Under the pieces are notes generated by a model. That model ran no database searches, was not told where the DNA came from, and saw nothing but the letters and a program-made list of their open reading frames with translations. DNA of 39,972 nucleotides, taken from assembly GCA_947624225.1 (NCBI GenBank), contig CANQJF010000018.1, positions 1-39,972 of the forward strand, written 5' to 3'. The stretch's first letter is position 1; every line of letters starts with the position of its first letter. Shown piece by piece: positions 24,374-32,024 of this stretch. The DNA comes from an uncultured Clostridia bacterium. GTDB taxonomy: Bacteria > Bacillota > Clostridia > Christensenellales > Borkfalkiaceae. The translations under genes were made by a program, and so were the position numbers.

Positions 24374-27300
24374 CTATCTCGGAAGCGCTTTTCCGCTGAG
24401 GCCGTGATATCCCGTACTTCCGACCGTTCCTTGACCGCCTTTCTTGTTGATACCGAAGTTCCCGCCTGTTCCCCCCGCACCCCCAACCGCAAGTTGCGAC
24501 GAGGGGACGTTGTAAGTCACACTGCCGCCGCTCTCTGTGAGAATGTTTTGAATTGATTCCGCACTTTGGATCGTATAACTATTCCCGCCATTGCCGCCAT
24601 TGCCACCGTTACCGCCGTTTGCACCGCCTAAAAGGCCGGTCCAATCGTCTCGTCCGCCATTGCCGCCGGCACCGCCGCTACCGCCATTGCCGCCGGCAGG
24701 GCTCAACCCCATGGCAAACACCACAGAGCCGCCCAACACGGAAATGCGCGAAGCAACGATTGCACTCCCGCCGCGTCCGCTGTTGCCACCGTTGCCCCCG
24801 GCACCGCCGCGTCCGCCATAGCCTGCCCAGCGATAGTGTTCCCATGATAAAAAGACCCAATATTGCTCACCGCCGGCACCGTTCCCGCCGTTGCCACCGT
24901 TGCCCCCGGCACCACCATGTCCGCCGTCGCCGCCTGAAAACCGCACGTGACCCGACTTGACTGTGAGAGATCCCACAACTGCCGCATCGCCGCCGTTCGT
25001 ACCATTCGTCCCGGCGCCTCCATCTGTCCCATCGCTTCCCGCTCGGGCGGAACGGTCCGTATCATCGCCGCTCCCCTTTTTGCCGTTTGTCCCGTCAAAT
25101 CCGTTGCCACCGACTGTGCCGTTTTGTCCGTCCTTGCCGCTGAAAGACAGGGAGGCCAAATTTGTCGTCCCCTCCAAAATCAAGCCGCTTGCTTTGAGAG
25201 CAGGATAGGCGGTGGAATCGGAACTGACCGTGTTCGTCCCAACGAAGGTAAGATACGCTTGATCCACGTTCGTGAGATCCAGGGGCCCGGCCCCAGACAG
25301 AGAGATGTCCCTGAATAAAATATGTGCCTCACTTCCGTATGCTGCCGTAATCTTGATGTTATTCGAGGTGCCAAATAGACAATAATTCAGCTTTCCCGCG
25401 GGAATGGTAAAATTAGAGGCCTCGCTCACACTGCATTCTGCGCTCTTTACTTGGGGGAAATACCTACAAAGCTCGGAGGCATAAGACAAACTTTTGTGAA
25501 CTCTCAACGAATCCACAGAACATTGAGCAAAGGCGTCTGTCCCCACGCTTTGAAACGCCTGGTTTGCCTCGACTCCCCTTAGGGCCGTGCAACCATAGAA
25601 CGCATAGTCGCCGACCGTGCTCACATCGCCGAAGTTGATGCTTTCCAATTGGGTGCATCCATAGAACGCATACGAGGCGATCTCAGTCAAGCCCCCCGGA
25701 AACGAGATTTGGCGAAGTAGCGAAGATCCATAATAGACATGGTCGCTGCAATGAATGGGATTGGCATCAACGCCGTTAAATGCGATTTTGCACCACGCAT
25801 TGAGATTGCCGATTTCGACGGACTGCAATTGGTTGCAACCGAAAAATGCTTCGCGTTCTATCCTCTTGACCGAAGAGGGAATCCTGATGGATTCCAACGG
25901 ACAGTTATAAAAGGCTCTCGCTTGGATCGTTGTGACATAGGACAGATTGATAGACGCAAGTGCGCTCCCTTCAAAGAGGCTCTCCTCGATTATCTCTAAC
26001 GAAGAAGGAACGGTGATGGACCTCAGTGCACTGCCCGCAAAGGCTTGCGCGCCGATCTCCGTGACGGAAGAAGGGATACTGACGAACTTCAAAGCAGTGC
26101 CCGCAAAGGCTTTCGCACCGATCTCTTTGACAGAAGAAGGGATACTTATGGAGGTGAGCGCGCTCCCTTCAAAGAGGCTCTCCTCAATTCTCTCGACCGA
26201 AGCGGGAATCTCGATGGACTTCAATGCGCTGCCCGCAAAGGCTTTCGCACCGATCTCTTTGAGCGAGGACGGAAGCAAGATCTCATCAAGTTCTTGATTT
26301 TCATAGAATGCCCGTTCGGCGATCCGGGTGACGGGCAGACCGTGATAGCCGGAAGGAATGACCAACTCCCTTGCCTCCGAAGCATTGGTGCTCACAAGTG
26401 TATATGTATTATCTTGGTTGAGTTCAAAGGTATAATCAAAACCCACCTCGTAATCAAAGGGAACGTCTGCAAGGTCCAGAAAGAGCGTGTGCATCCGAAG
26501 CTGCTCTCTGGGCAACCTCAACGCATCGGCACTGAAAACTACGCGGTAATCCCGCTTCTCCGTTCTGTCCTCGGGAACAGCATAGGTCAGCGTAAAGGAT
26601 TGATGATCCCCCGTGGAATACTTTTCGAGAAATTGTGCGTTGGCGTCGATGAGCGCAACGTCATAATCATCCTTGGAGGAGAGCTCGAACGTGATCCCGA
26701 AGCGATCCTCGGCCCATTCAAAGCCATCCACCGTGAAGTCGGCCACGAGATAGACGCGATCTCCGCCGAGGATGGTAAGATCGTCGTGGAAGGCCTCCTC
26801 CCGAAGTTTTCCCCGCGGGCACTCCTCGTCCGTCGTCACGGCAAATCGCACCGCAACATCCTCTCGGGTGAGGGCAGGCCGCTGATGCTCGGGCAGAGCG
26901 GCATCCTCCTGGGCCCCCACGCCCGCCCTGTAAGTATAAGTTTCATCAAAGTCCTGAAAGAATGCGCGGACTTGAAGTTGGGTCCCCGAGCCCTTCACAA
27001 CCACTTGAAAGACAATCCGATAGTTCCGCTCCTCCGCTCTGTTCTCGGGAACGGAATAGGTCAATCCGACAACCAGGTGATCGTCTGTGATGCTCTCACT
27101 AAAAAGTCCCGTGCTTGCCTCATAGAGCGTGATGTCTAAGGCCCTCAGGGGGGACATATCAAAAATCAGCTGAAAATTTTCCTCTGCCCATTGGAACCGA
27201 TAAATCGTGAGGTCAGCCACGAGATAGATCAAATCTCCGCTATGAAAGTTGAGGTTTTTATGTAAAAAGTCCTCATTGATCTCCCCATCCGGGCATTCCG

Positions 27301-27511
27301 TGTCTGTCGTCACAGAGAACTGCAACGCAACGTCCGATGAACCCGGGCCGGACGAGGGACCGAGCTCGGGCACAAGGAGATCTTTAAACTCCTCCTGCTC
27401 ATCGGGATGGGCTGTTTCCTGTTCTTCGGGCGAGCTGAGTGAGATCGAACAACCCGCAAAAACACAGATACAAAACAGCACACTGAGTATAAGCCAAGCG
27501 AACTTTTTCAC
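24374..27511 (-). CDS. BspA-type LRR lipoprotein, two 'EANTG' domains, glycine-rich tail
   Basis: 1045 residues from GTG 27511, 4 nt after the ABC ATPase stop, with GGGGGTGA as likely RBS (it includes that stop). The start at the signal peptide (VKKFAWLILSVLF) is preferred to the longer frame reaching into the ATPase gene. Lipobox VFAGC, Cys21. Two tandem copies of the shared domain: TTDTECPDGEI...LYEASTG and TTDEECPRGKL...LIDANAQ (about 55-190, 205-345). LRR_5 repeats follow, including a block of near-identical 22-residue units (EIGAKAFAGSALKSI, RIEESLFEGSALTSI). Then come the beta-rich PLDLTNVDQAYLTF segment and ~280 residues of GGNGG/GGAGG tracts broken by strands (SLTVKSGHVRFSGG). Translational coupling ties this lipoprotein to the transporter. 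Function unknown. Confidence 0.86.
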   Translation of the reverse strand: MKKFAWLILSVLFCICVFAGCSISLSSPEEQETAHPDEQEEFKDLLVPELGPSSGPGSSDVALQFSVTTDTECPDGEINEDFLHKNLNFHSGDLIYLVADLTIYRFQWAEENFQLIFDMSPLRALDITLYEASTGLFSESITDDHLVVGLTYSVPENRAEERNYRIVFQVVVKGSGTQLQVRAFFQDFDETYTYRAGVGAQEDAALPEHQRPALTREDVAVRFAVTTDEECPRGKLREEAFHDDLTILGGDRVYLVADFTVDGFEWAEDRFGITFELSSKDDYDVALIDANAQFLEKYSTGDHQSFTLTYAVPEDRTEKRDYRVVFSADALRLPREQLRMHTLFLDLADVPFDYEVGFDYTFELNQDNTYTLVSTNASEARELVIPSGYHGLPVTRIAERAFYENQELDEILLPSSLKEIGAKAFAGSALKSIEIPASVERIEESLFEGSALTSISIPSSVKEIGAKAFAGTALKFVSIPSSVTEIGAQAFAGSALRSITVPSSLEIIEESLFEGSALASINLSYVTTIQARAFYNCPLESIRIPSSVKRIEREAFFGCNQLQSVEIGNLNAWCKIAFNGVDANPIHCSDHVYYGSSLLRQISFPGGLTEIASYAFYGCTQLESINFGDVSTVGDYAFYGCTALRGVEANQAFQSVGTDAFAQCSVDSLRVHKSLSYASELCRYFPQVKSAECSVSEASNFTIPAGKLNYCLFGTSNNIKITAAYGSEAHILFRDISLSGAGPLDLTNVDQAYLTFVGTNTVSSDSTAYPALKASGLILEGTTNLASLSFSGKDGQNGTVGGNGFDGTNGKKGSGDDTDRSARAGSDGTDGGAGTNGTNGGDAAVVGSLTVKSGHVRFSGGDGGHGGAGGNGGNGGNGAGGEQYWVFLSWEHYRWAGYGGRGGAGGNGGNSGRGGSAIVASRISVLGGSVVFAMGLSPAGGNGGSGGAGGNGGRDDWTGLLGGANGGNGGNGGNGGNSYTIQSAESIQNILTESGGSVTYNVPSSQLAVGGAGGTGGNFGINKKGGQGTVGSTGYHGLSGKALPR
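25960..26300. repeat. 66-bp tandem LRR-coding repeats
   Basis: Near-identical units within the LRR region encode alternating IGAKAFAGSAL and IEESLFEGSAL types of 22 residues. The paralogue at 21867-24314 has only one comparable unit, so this block looks like recent expansion and may vary in copy number. Confidence 0.7.
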
Positions 27512-27515
27512 AAAA

Positions 27516-28448
27516 TCACCCCCGGGGGACGGAACGCGCGGCGGCGACGGACCGCTCCGCACATTCCCACGCGGCCTCGCAAGCGCCTCCCAGGCACTCG
27601 GGGTGCGAGGGCACCTTGCGCTCCGTCAGCGTGGCGCGGCGCAATTTGTCCCCCAGGATCTCGATTTGGAGGACCTTGTTGATGCCCTCGAAGATTTGGC
27701 AGTGCGTCACCATCAAGATGGCGAAGTCGGCCTCCTCGCGCAACCTCTTTAACAGTTGATTTAAAATGGCCTTGTTGTCGCGGTCTAAGTTGTTGAGCGG
27801 TTCATCCATGAGGATGAGTTTGAGCCCGCACACCTGCACCTTGATGATGCCGGCGAGGATGTTGATCATCTTCTTCTGCCCGCCGCTCCAACTGCGCGCT
27901 TTCTTCTTGCGGAATACCTCGTATTCGCACTTGAAACTGCGTTTGAGGTAGGCTTCAAAATACATTTTAACGAGGTCGTCCACCCGGCCCAAGCGAGCCT
28001 TTTTGTCCGGGAAGTCTTTGAGCGCGAGCCGGCAGACGTCATAGATATACGAATGGGCCGAGGCGCCCGTCCAGAAGTTCTCCTCCTGCCCGACAAAGGC
28101 GACCATGCGGTTGAGGCGGGAGAGCTCGTCGGCATTGTCACAGGAGAGCAGATCTTCCTCCGAAAACGCGCGGTAGCAGAGGGTGCCCGCCCTGCGGCGG
28201 AAGTATCCCTCGCTCTGCGGATGGAAGAGGTGCAAAAACGTGGACTTGCCGCTGCCGTTCGCCCCCGTGACCAACACGAAATCGTGGGGATAGATCGCAA
28301 AGGAGCCGTATTCGATCTGAAATCTGTCCTCGTCGTCCACGCCCGCCGCGGCATTTTCCTGCTGCGCGTTCTTCTTTTCATAGGAATCCCTGCGGATCCC
28401 GATCACGAGGTCACGCGCGACGACGAGTGCGTTTTTTTGCTCCGCCAT
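27516..28448 (-). CDS. Divergent ABC transporter ATPase subunit
   Basis: 310 residues from ATG 28448 (AAGGAG at 8 nt), overlapping the permease gene by 38 nt. Walker A GANGSGKS (62-69), Q-loop in FVGQEEN (Gln121), signature WSGGQ (187-191, Trp in place of Leu), Walker B LILMDEP (211-217, catalytic Glu216), D-loop NNLD, H-loop His249 in MVTH. The partner permeases have the MacB/FtsX fold, but the signature region lacks the LSGGQQQRVAIARA of MacB/LolD ATPases (here SGGQKKMINILAG). An extra acidic Q/N-rich stretch lies before Walker A (about 22-42), and the last ~30 residues are Cys/Ala-rich and unusual. The neighbouring lipoprotein genes suggest that it powers their handling. Confidence 0.9.
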   Translation of the reverse strand: MAEQKNALVVARDLVIGIRRDSYEKKNAQQENAAAGVDDEDRFQIEYGSFAIYPHDFVLVTGANGSGKSTFLHLFHPQSEGYFRRRAGTLCYRAFSEEDLLSCDNADELSRLNRMVAFVGQEENFWTGASAHSYIYDVCRLALKDFPDKKARLGRVDDLVKMYFEAYLKRSFKCEYEVFRKKKARSWSGGQKKMINILAGIIKVQVCGLKLILMDEPLNNLDRDNKAILNQLLKRLREEADFAILMVTHCQIFEGINKVLQIEILGDKLRRATLTERKVPSHPECLGGACEAAWECAERSVAAARSVPRG

Positions 28449-29412
28449 AAAAACTTCTCCTTGTAAGATACCATGAATACAGGAGCACCAAACCCGCCGC
28501 AAGGGCCGCAAACGCGGACATGGGTAGGGCGTACATGATGCCATAACACTTTAAGTTCATTGCGAAGAGACCGACGGCCAAAAGAAGCGGGAGGAGATAT
28601 TTTAAGAAGTTCTCCCCGAAAATTTGCCCGAACAGCCTCCCCTGCCCCATCCCCATGACGGCAAAGGCGTGGAAATCCGAATGCCGCGCGGTGAGACGGA
28701 AGAGAAAGTAGTCCCCCAGCGCCGTGCAGGCGAGAAAGGCCAGAATGCAGACGGCCGCATCCGTCAGGAGAGAGATCATCCCCTCCCTCCCCCAATCGGG
28801 CAGGTAGGCGTGCGCGGTCATCCCCGCGTATTCGTCGCCGTTGAGCGCAAAAGAGACATAGGAATACTTGAATTTGAGCATCTCCTCCGCATAGGAGACG
28901 ACGACGATCCCCGCGCGCCCGGCCTTGCGGTCTAACCCCGTCTGCGCGGGCAGATAGGCGGCAACACGGTATACCATGTCCGTTTGGAGGGCCTTGACTT
29001 CGTCTCCGAGCGCGAGGCCGTATGCCTCGGCCAAATTGCGGCTGACGGCGCACTCCCCCGCTGCGAGGTTCCCGCCAAAGGAGATGGCGTTCATCCCATA
29101 GTCCGTGGCGGGGTCCGCCATCAGAATATCACAGTCCACCTGCGTCTGCCGCGCGCCCACGAGGTGCATTTGGTTGAGGTAATAAAAGGTGTCGGACGCC
29201 GTGGGGAGCTCCGAAAAGACGACCTCGTTGCACGGCGCCGCGCTCGCCCTCCGCACCTCGGTGCATGCAATGCACATATGTTCCGCCACGAATAGAAAGA
29301 GCAGCGCGTTGACGGCGAGGACGACGGCCGAGATCAAGAAATGCCACCCATACGTCCTCAGCCGCACGAGAAAGGGCACCCCGGACTTTGCACGCATTGT
29401 TTGAGGGCTCAT
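28411..29412 (-). CDS. FtsX/MacB-fold ABC permease subunit (shorter)
   Basis: 333 residues. TM1 about 21-43 (HFLISAVVLAVNALLFLFVA), a large extracellular domain about 45-212, then three TM segments (about 214-236, 270-290, 293-315) and a basic tail (KKRTRRR). One TM, an ectodomain and three more TMs is the type VII ABC (MacB, LolC/E, FtsX) topology. The ectodomain has MacB periplasmic-domain-like phrases (AVSRNLAEAYGLALGDEV). Its ATG overlaps the preceding stop as ATGA. With the 554-residue permease it would make a heterodimer, as LolC-LolE do. Such transporters usually move lipoproteins or peptides mechanically rather than through a channel; the substrate is unknown. Confidence 0.85.
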   Translation of the reverse strand: MSPQTMRAKSGVPFLVRLRTYGWHFLISAVVLAVNALLFLFVAEHMCIACTEVRRASAAPCNEVVFSELPTASDTFYYLNQMHLVGARQTQVDCDILMADPATDYGMNAISFGGNLAAGECAVSRNLAEAYGLALGDEVKALQTDMVYRVAAYLPAQTGLDRKAGRAGIVVVSYAEEMLKFKYSYVSFALNGDEYAGMTAHAYLPDWGREGMISLLTDAAVCILAFLACTALGDYFLFRLTARHSDFHAFAVMGMGQGRLFGQIFGENFLKYLLPLLLAVGLFAMNLKCYGIMYALPMSAFAALAAGLVLLYSWYLTRRSFYGGAKKRTRRRA

Positions 29413-31073
29413 CTGTCGAGCCGACTGCCGCCGTTTGGCCGCGTGCCGTCATCTCCTTGCGGAGAATTGAGGGAATAGGGATCTTTGGGCACGTACCGGA
29501 AAGGATCCTGCAAATAGGGCTCCTCTCCCCTTGCGGGCTCCTGCGGATAGGGCTCCCTCACTTTCCGTTGGGAATAAGGTTCGCTCGACCGTTGGGAATA
29601 AGACTCCCCTGCGGGCTGTTGCGGGGAAACGGGCTTGGCCGGTTGGGGAGCGGCCTGCCATGGATTGGATTGCGAGGGCTGCGCTGCGGACGGTTGCGCG
29701 ATACGGCTCGAAGTGCCCTGCGGCACGTTTTGCACATTTTGCGCGCCTACGCGGCTCGAAGTGCCCTGCGGCACGTTTTGCACGTTTTGCGCGCCGACGA
29801 CGGGAGCCGCTTCGCCCATGACATTCCCCTTTACTCCGCCGCCGGTTGCAGCACTCTTTCCGCCGCCTCCCGCGGAGGGCGTTTTGCCGCCGCCCACGAA
29901 GTTCCGGTAGAAGATGGCAAAGTAGATGAGCGCAAACAGGAGGACGAGAACGCCCGAGATGACGACGGGAACGGAGAACCAAAGCGCCGCGGTGAGGCTC
30001 TGCGCCGGGAAGTAGGTGTTCCTCCCGTAAAAGAACAGGATGCCGAATACGGCCGCCGCCGTGACGAGTGCGGTCAAGAAATACAGCGCCGCATTTTTGC
30101 CGTACATGGCGCCGAACGTCATGCCGTTGTCGCGGCTCTGCTTGTCATCCCGTCTGTTGACGACGATGAACAGCACGCTGATGAGGAAGAACAGCGCAAT
30201 GGAGGCAATGGCGGCATAGTTGCGTTCCGTCTCCACCGTGCGCTCGGTTTTCTCCACCGAGTCCTTGATGAGCGCATAGGCCGCGGCCTTGGACGTGCTC
30301 TGATTGCCCCCGCGCTTTGCGGCTTCAAGGATCTCCTCGCGGTATGCGTCATACTTCTCGTGACAGGACGCCTCGTATTCCTCCTGCGACTGGTAGGGCG
30401 GCTTCTGTCCGCAAACATCCCGCACATAGCTCTCATAGGTATGCACGACGTTGCCCTCGCCCACATAGTCCGCGAGGGAGGCGACAAGTGCCGCCTCGTC
30501 GTTTGCCTCGATGAATGCCATGCTGTATGCCGCCGGCTGATAGACGGCGCGGACATCGCTGTAACTCACCTGCACCAAGCCGTCGGTAAAGACGCTGTAA
30601 TTGGCGGGCAAACAGATCGCGCTCACCTGCACGGAAATGGATTCTCCCAAGAGGACGAACGAGATGCTGTCGCCCACCTCCGCACCTAAACGGCGCGCCG
30701 CTTCCCCGTCGATCACCGCACCCGTGCCGCCGAGTTCGCCGGCCACGAGCGTCTCCTTGTTGAAGAGGGAAATTTCGCTGTCCGCGGTGTCGTCCGAGAA
30801 CATGAGGTAGAGGTCATCGGCTCCCTCGAATGCGTTGGAGAGCACATAGAACGGGAAGATGCGGTTCACTGCGGCCGTGTTGCTCCTGAACGAAGCGACC
30901 TGCTCGGCATTGGGCGAGGAGATGGAGTAGTCGAACGACGTGCGCGTGTAGCTGCTCTTCTTTGTCTCCGCCGCCACCATCGAATTGATGTTCCGAATGC
31001 CGAAGAAAGCAAGCGCGGCGATCATAACGACCGCAAGGAGCACGGGTTTCAGGATTTTCATAAAAATTTTCAT
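29409..31073 (-). CDS. FtsX/MacB-fold ABC permease subunit with long low-complexity tail
   Basis: 554 residues. TM1 about 7-25, extracellular domain about 26-285, TM2 about 290-308 (YAAIASIALFFLISVLFIVV), TM3 about 333-353, TM4 about 366-391. The ectodomain has the MacB-like phrase GTGAVIDGEAARRLGAEVGD and a helical, charged insertion with two Cys (about 217-285). After TM4, ~155 residues are Pro/Gln/Ser/Gly-rich and predicted disordered on the cytoplasmic side, including a 16-residue unit (VGAQNVQNVPQGTSSR) repeated twice in tandem. The second Met (31061) is a possible alternative start. It lies 15 nt after the lipoprotein gene 31089-32003 and overlaps the next permease gene by ATGA. Such a tail is not typical of MacB/FtsX permeases. 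Confidence 0.85.
   Translation of the reverse strand: MKIFMKILKPVLLAVVMIAALAFFGIRNINSMVAAETKKSSYTRTSFDYSISSPNAEQVASFRSNTAAVNRIFPFYVLSNAFEGADDLYLMFSDDTADSEISLFNKETLVAGELGGTGAVIDGEAARRLGAEVGDSISFVLLGESISVQVSAICLPANYSVFTDGLVQVSYSDVRAVYQPAAYSMAFIEANDEAALVASLADYVGEGNVVHTYESYVRDVCGQKPPYQSQEEYEASCHEKYDAYREEILEAAKRGGNQSTSKAAAYALIKDSVEKTERTVETERNYAAIASIALFFLISVLFIVVNRRDDKQSRDNGMTFGAMYGKNAALYFLTALVTAAAVFGILFFYGRNTYFPAQSLTAALWFSVPVVISGVLVLLFALIYFAIFYRNFVGGGKTPSAGGGGKSAATGGGVKGNVMGEAAPVVGAQNVQNVPQGTSSRVGAQNVQNVPQGTSSRIAQPSAAQPSQSNPWQAAPQPAKPVSPQQPAGESYSQRSSEPYSQRKVREPYPQEPARGEEPYLQDPFRYVPKDPYSLNSPQGDDGTRPNGGSRLDR
29704..29799. repeat. 48-bp tandem duplication in the permease tail
   Basis: Two adjacent 48-bp units starting CGGCTCGAAGTGCCCTGCGG differ at only a few bases and encode the duplicated 16-residue segment. 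In-frame length means copy-number change would keep the frame. Confidence 0.85.
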
Positions 31074-31088
31074 AGAGATTTTCCCCTA

Positions 31089-32003
31089 TTACCAAATTGT
31101 GACTTGTAACATATCCGAGAAATCGGAGGCCTGGATGTTGGGGTTGTTGCTGAAAGCACGCACCTGCAACATGTGCACACCCTGCAAGATGTCGCTGATC
31201 TTATAGAACATATCGCCGCCCACAGAGACTTCGCCCGTCTGGATGTAGATGACCTCGCCGTTGTTGTCGGTAAGGGGATCGGGCGAACCCGCTTCGTACA
31301 GGCAGTAGTAGTCGGCGTTCTTGACATTCTTCCATGTGAGGGCGTTGAGCGCATCGTTGAAAGCCAACACGGGCATGGAAATCTTGACGGGCTCGATCCT
31401 CAGATTCTTGGTGAGCCCCGTGCTACCCTGCACCTGGAAGAGCGTCTGCTTGTTCTGATCCTCTTCGGGCTTAAATTGGATGGAGATGTGCGACTGCCCC
31501 ACCATGATGGGTTTGAGGCTCACGATGATGTTGACCTCCTTGGGTGCGGCACTTCGCGCGGGGATCTTGAAAGCGAGGTTGGTCGTCTTGATGGTGGTGC
31601 CGCTCATTGCGTCGGGAGCGGGCAGCTCCGAGACGATACCCGTGTTGACGTCCTCGACCGTCCCGTGGAGCACGTCGAGCTTATCGAAGCTGATCTGCAC
31701 ATTCAAAAGGCCCTGCCCCGCATTGTCCTTGCGGGAGGTGACCACAAAGTTGATCACGGCAAAATATTCGGTGTCCACATCGAACGTCGTCCACTGCGTG
31801 GCGTTCTCCAAATCAAACGTCTCGGGGTCGTAATCCTCTTCCTTGATGAATCCATAGATGGGGTCGGTGACATCCACGTCGGAATAGGCGGATTCGCCGC
31901 CCCAGACACTGCTTTCGCCCATGTCCTCACAGCCCGCAAAGAACACCATGCAGAACACTGCGGCAAACGCCAATGCCAACATACCTTTCAAAACTCTTTT
32001 CAT
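31089..32003 (-). CDS. Lipoprotein with divergent shared domain and FN3-like end
   Basis: 304 residues. Lipobox FFAGC, Cys25. Residues about 75-190 recall the shared domain of the three downstream lipoproteins (VQISFDKLDVL, TVEDVNTGIV, LAFKIPARSA, IIVSLKP) but lack the ECP-x-G stretch. The C-terminal ~95 residues (FNDALNALTWKNVKNADYYCLY, ending SDMLQVTIW) look like a fibronectin-type-III-like unit, similar in style to units in the next upstream gene. RBS AAGGAAGG, 21 nt after the 35216-32025 gene. Position between the membrane scaffold and the permeases suggests an extracytoplasmic partner of the transporter. No function known. Confidence 0.82.
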   Translation of the reverse strand: MKRVLKGMLALAFAAVFCMVFFAGCEDMGESSVWGGESAYSDVDVTDPIYGFIKEEDYDPETFDLENATQWTTFDVDTEYFAVINFVVTSRKDNAGQGLLNVQISFDKLDVLHGTVEDVNTGIVSELPAPDAMSGTTIKTTNLAFKIPARSAAPKEVNIIVSLKPIMVGQSHISIQFKPEEDQNKQTLFQVQGSTGLTKNLRIEPVKISMPVLAFNDALNALTWKNVKNADYYCLYEAGSPDPLTDNNGEVIYIQTGEVSVGGDMFYKISDILQGVHMLQVRAFSNNPNIQASDFSDMLQVTIW

Positions 32004-32024
32004 ATTATACCTTCCTTAGTTTTT

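Noticed and set aside
22953-24407. Open + strand frame of 484 codons opposite the LRR lipoprotein
   Set aside because: Shadow of the LRR gene; it also runs through the RBS region and into the neighbouring gene.
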